Origin: Ignavibacteria bacterium
GTDB taxonomy: Bacteria > Bacteroidota > Ignavibacteria > Ignavibacteriales > Ignavibacteriaceae
Assembly: GCA_021286645.1 (NCBI GenBank)
Contig: JAJTBZ010000022.1
Span: 21,272-85,271 of the forward strand
Length of the DNA stretch: 64,000 nucleotides
Reading direction: 5' to 3'
The notes under the pieces are model-generated. The model had not been told where the DNA came from. It ran no database searches and saw only the letters and a program-made list of their open reading frames with translations. Each line of letters starts with the position of its first letter. The stretch's first letter is position 1. A program made the position numbers and the translations under genes. Below are positions 8,759 through 17,423 of the stretch, in pieces.

Positions 8759-9931
8759 ATGATTGATATTATTTCCGCGAAACCCAAAATTCTGATAGTT
8801 GACGATACACCAAAAAATCTGCAACTACTGAGTACCATCCTGACCAACGAGGGATTTAAGGTCTCGTTCGCGGTAAACGGGCAGGAAGCCCTGCGTATTA
8901 TTAATACTGTTATGCCCGACCTGATTCTTCTGGACGTGCAAATGCCCGGATTGAACGGCTTTGAGGTCTGCCGGAAAATTAAAGAACAACCCGACCTGGC
9001 TCATATTCCCATCATCTTCCTGACGGCCAGAACCGGCGAAGATGATATTATACAGGGGTTTCAGCTTGGAGGAGTTGATTACGTTACCAAACCTTACCGG
9101 CAAATGGAATTGCTTATGCGTGTTAAAGCGCATATTGAATTGAAAATTTCGCGCGACGTTATTGCGCGGCAAAAAGAAGAACTTGAAGAAACCGCCGAAG
9201 CCCTGCAGGAACTGAACGCCATGAAAGATAAGTTCTTTTCCATTATTGCGCATGACCTGAAAAGTCCCTTCAGCGGATTTATTGGATTTACCGAATTACT
9301 TCATTCACATTTCGATACATTAAGTACCGAAGAAATAAAAGAAGTTGCATCGGCTATGCACCATAACGCCCAGCACTTATATACGTTAATAGAAAACCTG
9401 CTTTCCTGGGCCCGCTCGCAAACAAAATCTCTTACGTATGCACCCTGGCCTTACAGTATTTTTAACAGCATTCGCGATGTAACCGAATTGCTGCGCGAAA
9501 CGGCTCGCATTAAACACGTGGAACTTATTAATGACGCCGACCAGAATTTAACAGGCTTTTTCGACGAGCGTTTAATGCAAACCGTACTCCGCAACCTTAC
9601 GGGTAATGCCATTAAATATTCGTATCCCGACTCCCGAATTGTATTTGGCGCGAAGCGGGGGCCGGAAGGGTTTATCACTCTGTGGGTGAAAGACAGCGGT
9701 ATGGGAATTGACCCCAAAAATATTTCTTCCCTGTTTCGTATCGATGTAAAATATACCTCCCTGGGCACGAACCACGAGTCGGGTACAGGACTGGGATTAC
9801 TGATATGCAAAGAGTTTGTAGAAAAAATGGGCGGAACAATTTGGCTCGAATCCGAATTGGGGAAAGGCACAACCATCAGCTTTACGGTGCCCGAGGGTGA
9901 ATTAATTGATAAACAACAATTTACTATATGA
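8759..9931 (+). CDS. Soluble REC-histidine kinase
   Basis: The 390-residue protein begins with a receiver domain (about 10-125; acidic residues in ILIVDD, phosphoacceptor Asp59 in LLDVQMP, conserved Lys in YVTKPY). A short coiled coil (about 130-155) leads to a histidine kinase core with His165 in IIAHDLKSP and an ATPase domain (NAIKYS, DSGMGID, GTGLGLL). No membrane segment is present, so it is cytoplasmic. The REC-kinase order suggests it receives phosphate from the preceding kinase and passes it on or is gated by it. The stop overlaps the next ATG in ATGA (9928-9931), evidence for translational coupling. Confidence 0.92.
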   Translation: MIDIISAKPKILIVDDTPKNLQLLSTILTNEGFKVSFAVNGQEALRIINTVMPDLILLDVQMPGLNGFEVCRKIKEQPDLAHIPIIFLTARTGEDDIIQGFQLGGVDYVTKPYRQMELLMRVKAHIELKISRDVIARQKEELEETAEALQELNAMKDKFFSIIAHDLKSPFSGFIGFTELLHSHFDTLSTEEIKEVASAMHHNAQHLYTLIENLLSWARSQTKSLTYAPWPYSIFNSIRDVTELLRETARIKHVELINDADQNLTGFFDERLMQTVLRNLTGNAIKYSYPDSRIVFGAKRGPEGFITLWVKDSGMGIDPKNISSLFRIDVKYTSLGTNHESGTGLGLLICKEFVEKMGGTIWLESELGKGTTISFTVPEGELIDKQQFTI

Positions 9932-12309
9932 AAACTGAAAATACTTCTATAGATATGAAAGATATTACTGCCCAACTTACCGCCAGCGCAACCGTGCTTG
10001 TGGTAGATGATAATGCTCTTATACTTCAACTGGTATCATCGCTCCTTACAAAGGTCGGCTACCGTGTATCGTTTGCAACCAATGGCAAGCAGGCAATAAG
10101 CGTTGCACAAACCGCTAAGGTAGACCTTATTTTGCTGGATGTGCAAATGCCCGAAATAGACGGCTATGAGGTTTGCGAACACCTGAAATCCATGCCTGAA
10201 ACCAAAGACATTCCGATCATTTTCCTCACGGCGAAGTCTGAAACAGAAGATCTTACCCGCGGTTATGAAGCCGGGGGTGTTGACTATGTAACAAAGCCTT
10301 TTAATCCCACGGAATTGCTCGCGCGCGTTAACTCGCACATTAACTTAAAACGCGCTCTCGAGTTGCTGAAAAAGCAAAAAGATGAAGAGCTTAAAGACAG
10401 CGAGCAACGATTCGAACAAATGGCCGAACAAACCAATGAAATGATTTGGGAAATTGATAACGAGGGCTTGTACACTTACGTTAGTCCCGGCAGTGAATTA
10501 ATTTATGGCTACCCGCCTGATGAAATGGCCGGCAAAATGCACTTTTACGATCTGCATCCGGAAGAGGGACGCGAATCGTTCAAGCAGGCCGTGCTTACTA
10601 TACTCTCGTTCCGAAAACCATTCAGGGAACTTATTAACGCGGGACAGACAAAAGCGGGTAAAACCGTATGGGTTACATCCAACGGACTGCCCATTCAAAA
10701 CCGGCAGGGCGAGCTGATCGGCTACCGGGGCACCGACTATGATATTACCGAACGAAAAAATGCTGAAGACGCCCTGCGCGAAAGCGAGCTGCGATACCGA
10801 AGCTTAATCGAGAATGCTTTCGATGCCATATACCTTATCCGCAATGGCAGATTTGAATATATTAATCAGCATTTTGTTACCATGACCGGCTACACGCTTG
10901 AGGAAGTAACCAGTTTACAATTCGATCATAAATGGATATTCACCTCGGAAGTGGTTGAAGGCTCACTGATATTGCCGCCCGGAAAGAAAAACATCAGCCG
11001 CCGGTATGAAACCAAGGTATGGAATAAAAATAATGAGTTAATTGACGTTGAAATTTCAACCGCCTGCCTTTCGATTAATGGCTCAATATCCGAACTGGGT
11101 ATTATACGCGATATTACCGAACGGAACCGGATGGTAAACGAATTGAAGACCGCCAAAGAAAAAGCAGAAGAAATGAACAGGCTGAAATCTCATTTCCTTG
11201 CACTGGTTAGTCACGAACTACGGACTCCGTTGAACGGCATCCTGGGTTTTTCACAACTTCTGGAAGAAGAACTTTTGGAACCGGATTTAAAAACTATGGC
11301 CTCGGTAATCAGCAGAAGCAGCCGCAGATTGAAAGGTACCGTGGGCAACCTGCTGGATCTTACCCGCATTGAAGCAAACAGCCAGGATGTAGCAATTGTT
11401 CGCTTCGACTGCCTTGAACAGGTATTTAATTCTGCACAACTCTTTACCCCGTTTGCCGAAGAGCGCGGCTTGCAATTACAAGTTCAGCCTTCAGACCAAA
11501 CGCTGCCAATTTTAGCCGATGCCACGTTATTCAAGAGCATTCTGGATAACCTGATAGATAATGCAATTAAATACACCGATCATGGTTCCGTTACCGTTTC
11601 TACCGGAAAGGAATCGGTAAATGGTCGTGATTATTGTTACATAGAAGTAATTGATACGGGAATTGGCATTCCGGACGGGATGCAGAAAGTAATTTTCGAG
11701 GAATTCCGCCAGGTAAGCGAAGGAATGGACAGGGGTTTTGAGGGAACCGGCCTGGGCCTTACCATTGCAAAACGATATACCGAAATGATGTACGGGCACA
11801 TATCGCTCGAAAGCGAACCGGGCAAAGGCTCTATTTTCCGGATATCTTTCCCCGCCGCGCCCGTTGCAGAAGGCGAGGTTCTGAAAACGGAGAAATATAC
11901 CGCGAAGTTATTTCATCAACGGAAAACAGAAGATCGGCCGCTTCACGTTTTAAGTATTGATGATGACCCGAACACACTCGCGCTCATTAAACGCACATTG
12001 CAGGAAATGGCAAATGTACAGGGTGTTCCCGGCCCGGTAGATGCACTCGAAAAACTACAGTCAAATGAACCGTTCGATATTATATTGCTCGATATTAACC
12101 TTGGCCGCGGGCAGCACGGGATGCGCTTTATAACAAAAGTACGCGAGTTACCCGGCTATGAAAATACACCGATTGTTGCCGTTACCGCCTATGCAATGAG
12201 CGGCGATAAAGAAGAATTTTTGCAGCACGGTTGCAGCCACTACCTCGCGAAACCTTTTGAACCGGCCGAATTGCAGGAGTTAATTAAAAATATCTCGGAT
12301 AATTTGTAA
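9928..12309 (+). CDS. Soluble hybrid kinase REC-PAS-PAS-HisKA-HATPase-REC
   Basis: The 793 residues contain an N-terminal receiver (Asp71 in LLDVQMPE, Lys in YVTKPF), two PAS domains (about 165-285 and 290-410), a kinase core with His429 in LVSHELRTP, an ATPase domain (NAIKYT, DTGIGIP, GTGLGLT), and a second receiver (about 665-790, Asp722 in LLDINLG). No membrane segment is seen. It is the last kinase in the operon and is translationally coupled to the one before. With two receivers and one transmitter it can act as an internal relay. No DNA-binding or enzymatic output domain is present in it or next to it, so the final target is unknown. Confidence 0.92.
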   Translation: MKTENTSIDMKDITAQLTASATVLVVDDNALILQLVSSLLTKVGYRVSFATNGKQAISVAQTAKVDLILLDVQMPEIDGYEVCEHLKSMPETKDIPIIFLTAKSETEDLTRGYEAGGVDYVTKPFNPTELLARVNSHINLKRALELLKKQKDEELKDSEQRFEQMAEQTNEMIWEIDNEGLYTYVSPGSELIYGYPPDEMAGKMHFYDLHPEEGRESFKQAVLTILSFRKPFRELINAGQTKAGKTVWVTSNGLPIQNRQGELIGYRGTDYDITERKNAEDALRESELRYRSLIENAFDAIYLIRNGRFEYINQHFVTMTGYTLEEVTSLQFDHKWIFTSEVVEGSLILPPGKKNISRRYETKVWNKNNELIDVEISTACLSINGSISELGIIRDITERNRMVNELKTAKEKAEEMNRLKSHFLALVSHELRTPLNGILGFSQLLEEELLEPDLKTMASVISRSSRRLKGTVGNLLDLTRIEANSQDVAIVRFDCLEQVFNSAQLFTPFAEERGLQLQVQPSDQTLPILADATLFKSILDNLIDNAIKYTDHGSVTVSTGKESVNGRDYCYIEVIDTGIGIPDGMQKVIFEEFRQVSEGMDRGFEGTGLGLTIAKRYTEMMYGHISLESEPGKGSIFRISFPAAPVAEGEVLKTEKYTAKLFHQRKTEDRPLHVLSIDDDPNTLALIKRTLQEMANVQGVPGPVDALEKLQSNEPFDIILLDINLGRGQHGMRFITKVRELPGYENTPIVAVTAYAMSGDKEEFLQHGCSHYLAKPFEPAELQELIKNISDNL

Positions 12310-12348
12310 ATTGTGTTTCCATTTTAATTTGATTTGAAAGGATATCGA

Positions 12349-12990
12349 ATGAACTATTTAGTTTTATTAAGACATGGTGAATCTCAATGGAACCTCGAAA
12401 ACCGTTTTACCGGTTGGGTTGATGTTGATATTTCCCCGAAAGGCGAATCGGAAGCCCGTCGCGCCGGGGAATTACTTAAAGAAAAGAATTTAACTTTTGA
12501 TTATTTATTTACTTCAGTATTAAAACGTGCTATTCGCACTGCCGAACTGGCTTTTTCTGTTGCCGGTTATACCAATATCCCAACCGAGCGCGATATGGCC
12601 TTGAACGAACGCCATTATGGTGCTTTACAGGGATTAAACAAAAAAGAAACCGCCGATCAGTTTGGTGAAGAGCAGGTTCATATCTGGCGCCGCAGCTACG
12701 ATGTACCTCCGCCAAAAGATGTTACCGAATTGAATCCCGATGGTTATGCCGAAAGCCTGAAAGATACCGCTGCCCGTACAATCCCTTACTATCAGCAAAA
12801 AATTGAACCGCTGGTAAAAGAAGGCAAGAATGTTATTGTTACCGCGCACGGCAACAGCCTTCGTTCTCTCGTAATGTTCCTCGATAACCTTACCAAAGAA
12901 CAGGTACTTGAGTTAAATATTCCTACCGGCACCCCGCTGGTATATGAGTTCGAAGACGGTAAAATTCTTAATAAATATTATTTACAGTAG
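12349..12990 (+). CDS. gpmA: 2,3-bisphosphoglycerate-dependent phosphoglycerate mutase
   Basis: This glycolytic enzyme interconverts 3- and 2-phosphoglycerate through a phosphohistidine. The family signature [12 protein letters not shown] at the N-terminus contains the phosphorylated His; [22 protein letters not shown] and [11 protein letters not shown] (second catalytic His) are all present. Start ATG 12349 is preferred because AAAGGA lies 6 bases upstream; a TTG at 12334 would add five residues. The length, 213 residues, is slightly short of the E. coli enzyme, as in many bacteria. It follows the signalling operon by 39 bases and may be read from it or from its own promoter. Confidence 0.95.
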   Translation: MNYLVLLRHGESQWNLENRFTGWVDVDISPKGESEARRAGELLKEKNLTFDYLFTSVLKRAIRTAELAFSVAGYTNIPTERDMALNERHYGALQGLNKKETADQFGEEQVHIWRRSYDVPPPKDVTELNPDGYAESLKDTAARTIPYYQQKIEPLVKEGKNVIVTAHGNSLRSLVMFLDNLTKEQVLELNIPTGTPLVYEFEDGKILNKYYLQ

Positions 12991-12999
12991 AATTTACCC

Positions 13000-13458
13000 A
13001 TGCACAGCATCTTTTACGATATAATGAACGATGATGACTTATTGCGCATCTCTAACGCCATTACGGAAATGGAAAAACTATCCTCCGGCGAAATTGTTGT
13101 ATCGATTAAAGAAAAACGAAATTGGTGGCAGAAACGCGTTCCGGTACGGAAATTAGCGGAACGCGAATTTCGCCGCCTGAAAATTAACGCTACACGCGAC
13201 CATACAGGAATATTGCTCTACATTATTCTGAAAGATCGTGAATTCTCCGTCCTGGCCGATTCAGGTATCCATGATATCGTTGGCGACAGCCAGTGGGAGT
13301 TGATTAAAGACCTGCTGTTAAAAAACTTTCGCGCGGGGTATTACTGCAAAGGTATTGTAGAAGCTGTACATGAAATGGGCCGGGTCTTATCGCTCCATTT
13401 TCCCATTAAACCCGATGATACCAATGAGATTTCAAACCGTGTAATCATTCGTCCCTGA
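13000..13458 (+). CDS. TPM-domain protein (TLP18.3/Psb32/MOLO-1 family)
   Basis: The 152 residues fit the TPM fold: a helix with ISNAITEMEKLSSGEIVVSI, a strand TGILLYIILKDREFSVLADSGIH, and the C-terminal FRAGYYCKGIVEAVHEMG. In longer relatives this domain is followed by membrane helices and glycine-rich tails, neither of which is present, and there is no signal peptide, so this copy appears to be a stand-alone cytoplasmic form. The biochemical activity of bacterial TPM proteins is poorly defined; a phosphatase activity is described for the plant relative. It begins 9 bases after gpmA and is likely co-transcribed with it. Confidence 0.75.
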   Translation: MHSIFYDIMNDDDLLRISNAITEMEKLSSGEIVVSIKEKRNWWQKRVPVRKLAEREFRRLKINATRDHTGILLYIILKDREFSVLADSGIHDIVGDSQWELIKDLLLKNFRAGYYCKGIVEAVHEMGRVLSLHFPIKPDDTNEISNRVIIRP

Positions 13459-13577
13459 GAGCAACTGATCCTCTTATCATTCCTGTAGATAACAGCCCGC
13501 ATTTGTAATCTCTGTACCCCAAAATTTTTACCCGATACCACCCGGTACCTGCTTTACCGAAATTACTTACCCGCGTA

Positions 13578-13610
13578 TTTACCTGAAGGCCCTTACCGCC
13601 TTCAGGTAAA
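13578..13610. terminator. Strong hairpin between converging genes
   Basis: Positions 13578-13590 (TTTACCTGAAGGC) and 13598-13610 are a perfect 13-bp inverted repeat around a 7-base loop. It lies between the stops of the TPM gene (13458) and the M28 peptidase (13623). There is no long T run on either side, but the arms begin with TTTA, so it may work as a two-way terminator. Confidence 0.6.
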
Positions 13611-13622
13611 CGAGGCGTCAAA

Positions 13623-16523
13623 TCATTTCTGCAATATCATTTTCTTCGCGGCACGGCAGGTAACCTGACCGTTACTATCCCACGCGGTCAGATAATATAA
13701 ATATACTCCTGAACTTAACCCGCCTGCGTTAAAAGTAACGTGGTATATGCCCGGTTTCTGAATTCCGTTAACCAGAGTTTGTATATTTCTGCCAAGCAGA
13801 TCATACACCTGCAATTTCACTTTTCCCGCCGCCGGAACAGCATACTCTATAATGGTTTCCGGGTTAAACGGGTTAGGATAGTTCTGCCGCATCTCGTAAG
13901 CCAACGGGGCAGCAATATTGTCTTCTCTTACGCCAACAGGTTCACCGAATGTAAAATGTAAACCAGAATATAACAGGCTTTTCGCCTGATTTTTCACCAT
14001 AAAAAACAGGGGGAAACTACATGTTATGGTTTTATATAAACCATTGCCGGCAACCACAACCGGTTTGTTTTTCAACAATCCCTGGGCGGTTGATGTATCA
14101 TACGTTGACATGTAGGCATGTAATGCCATTCCTTTTGCCGATGGGTCAATAGCATCAATATTGCCGAGCTGATAATTTAGGGAGTACGATGCTTTGGCCG
14201 AATCAACCATTACCATCGGGTATGCTGAAGCATTGGTTAGAGCACCCTGAAAGCGGGTTATAATCCCGGATTCTTCCTGACTAATGCTAAGGTAGTCATT
14301 CATAAATGTACCGGCATTAAAGATTAACGAATTTCCGGTCATGTTTTCAAATGCTTTGGCAGGCTTATACCCTGCATAGAAAAACTTTCCGCCGGAACTC
14401 AGGTAGCGTGCTATTTCAGTTTTCGCGTTATACGGGGCAGACATCTCGTTCATATCATCACCCAGCCACACAACCGAACTGTATGCCCCCAGATCAGACA
14501 GAGTAGGAGCGCCCGAAACCGCGGTTATGTATTTTTCAAATGCAAAATTTCCCATGATATAGGTATAAAAACTATCTACCTGTGCACTCGTGTAACCAGC
14601 CAATGTGCCCGAACCAACTGTAGTTTCATTCACGAGCAATATTCCCTTGTTCAAAGAAATTGCCCTGCAACGCGGTGTAACTGCCGGTCCGCTTTCATTT
14701 CCCAACGAATCAATGGCTTTTACGCTATATTTATAATATTTACCATCTACGGGTGTATTATCCACGTAGTTGCTATCGGTTACTATAACCTGGTTCAGCT
14801 TTACCAAACCATTACCCAGCGTATCGGTCCGGTATATATTGTAACCTTTCAAATCAAGATCCGAATTCTTCATCCATTTAAACGCAATGGCATGTAACCG
14901 GGGTTCGCACGCCAGCCCGAGGGGAGCCGCGGGCAGAATATCGGGAGTAATTGATAATTCAAGATAGGGCGAAGAATTACCCTGGTCATCGAGAGACCTG
15001 CCGCCTATATAATACTGCACTCCCGGCGTAAGACCGCTAAGAGTAATTACACTATCCGTGGTGGAGTAGGTGTTTGCATACAGCCCGGGACTTGTACCCA
15101 CGCCAATCTGAAAATACACACCCGGCGCCTGAGCCGGTTTATCCCACCGGACGAGAACCTGTGTTCCATTACCGGTATTAAACACCTGCAGCCCGCTGAA
15201 TTGCGGCTGCATCGATTGGTTAACCGCTAAAGCCACCGATGCTTTTATTACTTCGGCGCAATACGGCATGCTGTAGTTGCCAATCGTATCGGCGGGGGAA
15301 TGATAAAACGGACTGAAATAATTTTCTTCAAAATATACTACCGGGTAGCCCCGCGTCCAGAATGAATAACTATCGCTGCCCCCGGAATTAGTGTTGACGA
15401 TCGCCCCTGTGATACCCGTAAATTGCGAGGTAAGGCTGTTTGTAAGGTTGGCGAGTGAACTACAGCCGGTATAGCTATAAATTGATACTTTACTTTGCGC
15501 AACCGGTAGGTTAGTAGAGCTGATCATATCGTGGTTGATCATTGCTTTGATATTCATTTGCGAAGCAATCGCCTTCTGCGCGTAATCAGCGCTGCCGTAC
15601 AAGCCCATCTCCTCTGCCGCGAATGCAATAAAGCGAATACTCGTACGTGGTTGGAAATTTTTATACTTAAGTACACGGGCCGCTTCAAGTACAGCGCACG
15701 TGCCGCTCGCGTTATCATCCGCGCCTGGCGCAACGAGTACCGGGTTGCCCGAAGAATATGAATCATAATGCCCGCCCAGTATAACATACATGTTCGGGTA
15801 AACAGTGCCGGGCAGAGTAGCTATAACATTTTTTTGCCACGTATTTTGATATAGGAACGAATCAATTTTCACATCGGTATAACCCATGCTGATAAACCGG
15901 TTTTTCAACCACAATACAACAGATTCCCGGGTAGCGGCATATAAATACCGGGTGCCGAATGACTGTAAGGCAGCAATAACCTTTCGGATACTATCGGCAC
16001 GTACCTCATTACAAAGCAGGCGGGTCAGGGAGTCAGCCGAAGCGGTAATTTTTTCCGGGTAATGTACATCATAGCGGGGCACGGGTAACGGTTCCTGCAG
16101 CCGAATACCAAAGCCATAGGAAAACATTGCCGCGTTTTCTTTACGCGCAGGGGCTTTTACAAGTACAAATTCATCGTTCCGGTAAATTATCGTCCCGCTC
16201 ACAACGGCCCGGGTAGCGGGCGCGCCATCCCGTAAGGTACAGACATAAAAATTTTCATCTTCACGCACCTCGGATAAAATGCTTACCGGAATCTCTTTTC
16301 GTCCCGGGAGGCTCAGAGTTCCCTCATCAACACCGGCGATACATACCGTAGTACCCGCGTAATACACAGGAACTCTACTGCGGAGAAGCAGAGTTATATC
16401 GAAATCTTTGGTAATTGGAATAACTGCGAGGTATTTTTCGGGTATATTGGCAATCAGGCTGCCCAGGCAAAAAAATACAATTAAACCGGTACGTGCTAGT
16501 TTTCTCAACATGGTCACCTTCAT
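13623..16523 (-). CDS. Secreted M28-family zinc peptidase with type IX sorting domain
   Basis: The start is set at ATG 16523 (or 16511, MLRK), because the longer frame to 16661 runs into the preceding gene and gives no sensible signal peptide; from here a signal peptide (LARTGLIVFFCLGSLIAN) is seen. About 966 residues. The M28 metallopeptidase domain shows the zinc ligands in order: GGHYDS, APGADDNASG, AAEEMG, INHDMIS and FYHSPADT. Two fibronectin-III-like modules follow, then a region of unknown role, and finally a C-terminal domain with NYPNPFNPET and VYDLLGRNIQTL, the signal for export by the type IX system and surface attachment. It probably degrades extracellular peptides as an aminopeptidase. 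Confidence 0.88.
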   Translation of the reverse strand: MKVTMLRKLARTGLIVFFCLGSLIANIPEKYLAVIPITKDFDITLLLRSRVPVYYAGTTVCIAGVDEGTLSLPGRKEIPVSILSEVREDENFYVCTLRDGAPATRAVVSGTIIYRNDEFVLVKAPARKENAAMFSYGFGIRLQEPLPVPRYDVHYPEKITASADSLTRLLCNEVRADSIRKVIAALQSFGTRYLYAATRESVVLWLKNRFISMGYTDVKIDSFLYQNTWQKNVIATLPGTVYPNMYVILGGHYDSYSSGNPVLVAPGADDNASGTCAVLEAARVLKYKNFQPRTSIRFIAFAAEEMGLYGSADYAQKAIASQMNIKAMINHDMISSTNLPVAQSKVSIYSYTGCSSLANLTNSLTSQFTGITGAIVNTNSGGSDSYSFWTRGYPVVYFEENYFSPFYHSPADTIGNYSMPYCAEVIKASVALAVNQSMQPQFSGLQVFNTGNGTQVLVRWDKPAQAPGVYFQIGVGTSPGLYANTYSTTDSVITLSGLTPGVQYYIGGRSLDDQGNSSPYLELSITPDILPAAPLGLACEPRLHAIAFKWMKNSDLDLKGYNIYRTDTLGNGLVKLNQVIVTDSNYVDNTPVDGKYYKYSVKAIDSLGNESGPAVTPRCRAISLNKGILLVNETTVGSGTLAGYTSAQVDSFYTYIMGNFAFEKYITAVSGAPTLSDLGAYSSVVWLGDDMNEMSAPYNAKTEIARYLSSGGKFFYAGYKPAKAFENMTGNSLIFNAGTFMNDYLSISQEESGIITRFQGALTNASAYPMVMVDSAKASYSLNYQLGNIDAIDPSAKGMALHAYMSTYDTSTAQGLLKNKPVVVAGNGLYKTITCSFPLFFMVKNQAKSLLYSGLHFTFGEPVGVREDNIAAPLAYEMRQNYPNPFNPETIIEYAVPAAGKVKLQVYDLLGRNIQTLVNGIQKPGIYHVTFNAGGLSSGVYLYYLTAWDSNGQVTCRAAKKMILQK

Positions 16524-16591
16524 AAATATTTTTTTCAGAATAGAAAATACGGTAAAACTTTTCAAAAAGCACGATTGAAAGCCGTTGGCAG

Positions 16592-17056
16592 TTATTTTCT
16601 GAATGAACGGAAAGAGTGTAAAAATGATAATAACGCCCTGGCATGCCCGCCCGGGAACCATTGCGACGAATACCGGTAAACCAGGGTACCCTGCATATCG
16701 AACAAAAACGAAGCCCGCTCCTGAAACAGCGAGAGGTAACTTCCTAAATGAAACTTATCCCTGATTTCTCTACGCGGATCAGAAAGCAGCCGGAAAGGTA
16801 TCCCGTACTCACGCGAAAACTCTTCGTGCCGCTCGGGTGTATCGGCACTTATACCTATTATTTCTGTATTAAACGCCTTAAACAGGGCGGCGTTATCCCG
16901 AAAGGCGCACGCCTGGTTCGTGCAGCCGAAGTTAAAATCACGGTTATAAAAATATATAATTACATTCGCCTTGCCGGTAAACAGCGAAGGGCTGAATGGT
17001 TGGCGAAACTGATCGTGCGCTAAAAAACCCGGTATATTGCTGCCAATATGCATCAT
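16592..17056 (-). CDS. Peroxiredoxin-like (AhpC/TSA) protein with altered active site
   Basis: The 154 residues have the thioredoxin-fold layout of BCP-type peroxiredoxins: VIIYFYNRDF, then FGCTNQACAFRD with a possible peroxidatic Cys and a second Cys five residues later, IIGISADTPERHEEFSREY, FRLLSDPRREIRDKF and RASFLFDMQG (conserved Arg). The family motif PxxxTxxC before the reactive Cys is not kept: the aligned stretch reads NRDFNFGC, so both the Pro and the Thr are replaced. It may therefore have low or different activity. There is no signal peptide. It ends 68 bases before the M28 start and could be the first gene of that transcript. Confidence 0.75.
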   Translation of the reverse strand: MMHIGSNIPGFLAHDQFRQPFSPSLFTGKANVIIYFYNRDFNFGCTNQACAFRDNAALFKAFNTEIIGISADTPERHEEFSREYGIPFRLLSDPRREIRDKFHLGSYLSLFQERASFLFDMQGTLVYRYSSQWFPGGHARALLSFLHSFRSFRK

Positions 17057-17423
17057 ACTATAAATTTTGTAATCGGTAGAGATTGTATATTCCAGAACTC
17101 AAAGTCTGCATATAGCGAAAATAAAGTATATTTCTAAAAGAACAAGGAAGAAATAGTCCTAATTGTCTGAGTATTTATACTATATATTCCGATAATTATG
17201 CAAATAAATGCACGCTAAACCGGATATTATTTCCAAAAGATAAATTTTTATCTATTTTTGTAGTCTTAGTATCTTTGTTCTTATGGGAGGTGATAGAATT
17301 AAGACGCTCTGACTGATATTTTCTGTCATTAAATGAGTAGCAGCCGCTCGATGGATCGTTTGTGGCTCCGGATAGTGGCCCCCGCAAGTATGTACTGTAT
17401 TTGGCGGGATAAGGAAAACTGAA
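17057..17423 (+). other. AT-rich intergenic leader before the multi-PAS kinase
   Basis: No gene is seen in these 367 bases between divergent genes. Two matches to the Bacteroidetes -7 consensus TAnnTTTG occur on the plus strand: TATTTTTG at 17253-17260 and TATCTTTG at 17270-17277; a good -33 TTTG at the usual distance was not found. A near-perfect ribosome-binding sequence, GGGAGGTGAT, at 17285-17294 has no ATG, GTG or TTG at a usable distance followed by a long frame. The kinase itself begins 130 bases further on. Confidence 0.4.

Noticed and set aside
16524..16661. Upstream extension of the M28 peptidase
   Set aside because: It overlaps the peroxiredoxin gene and would bury the signal peptide 46 residues inside the protein.
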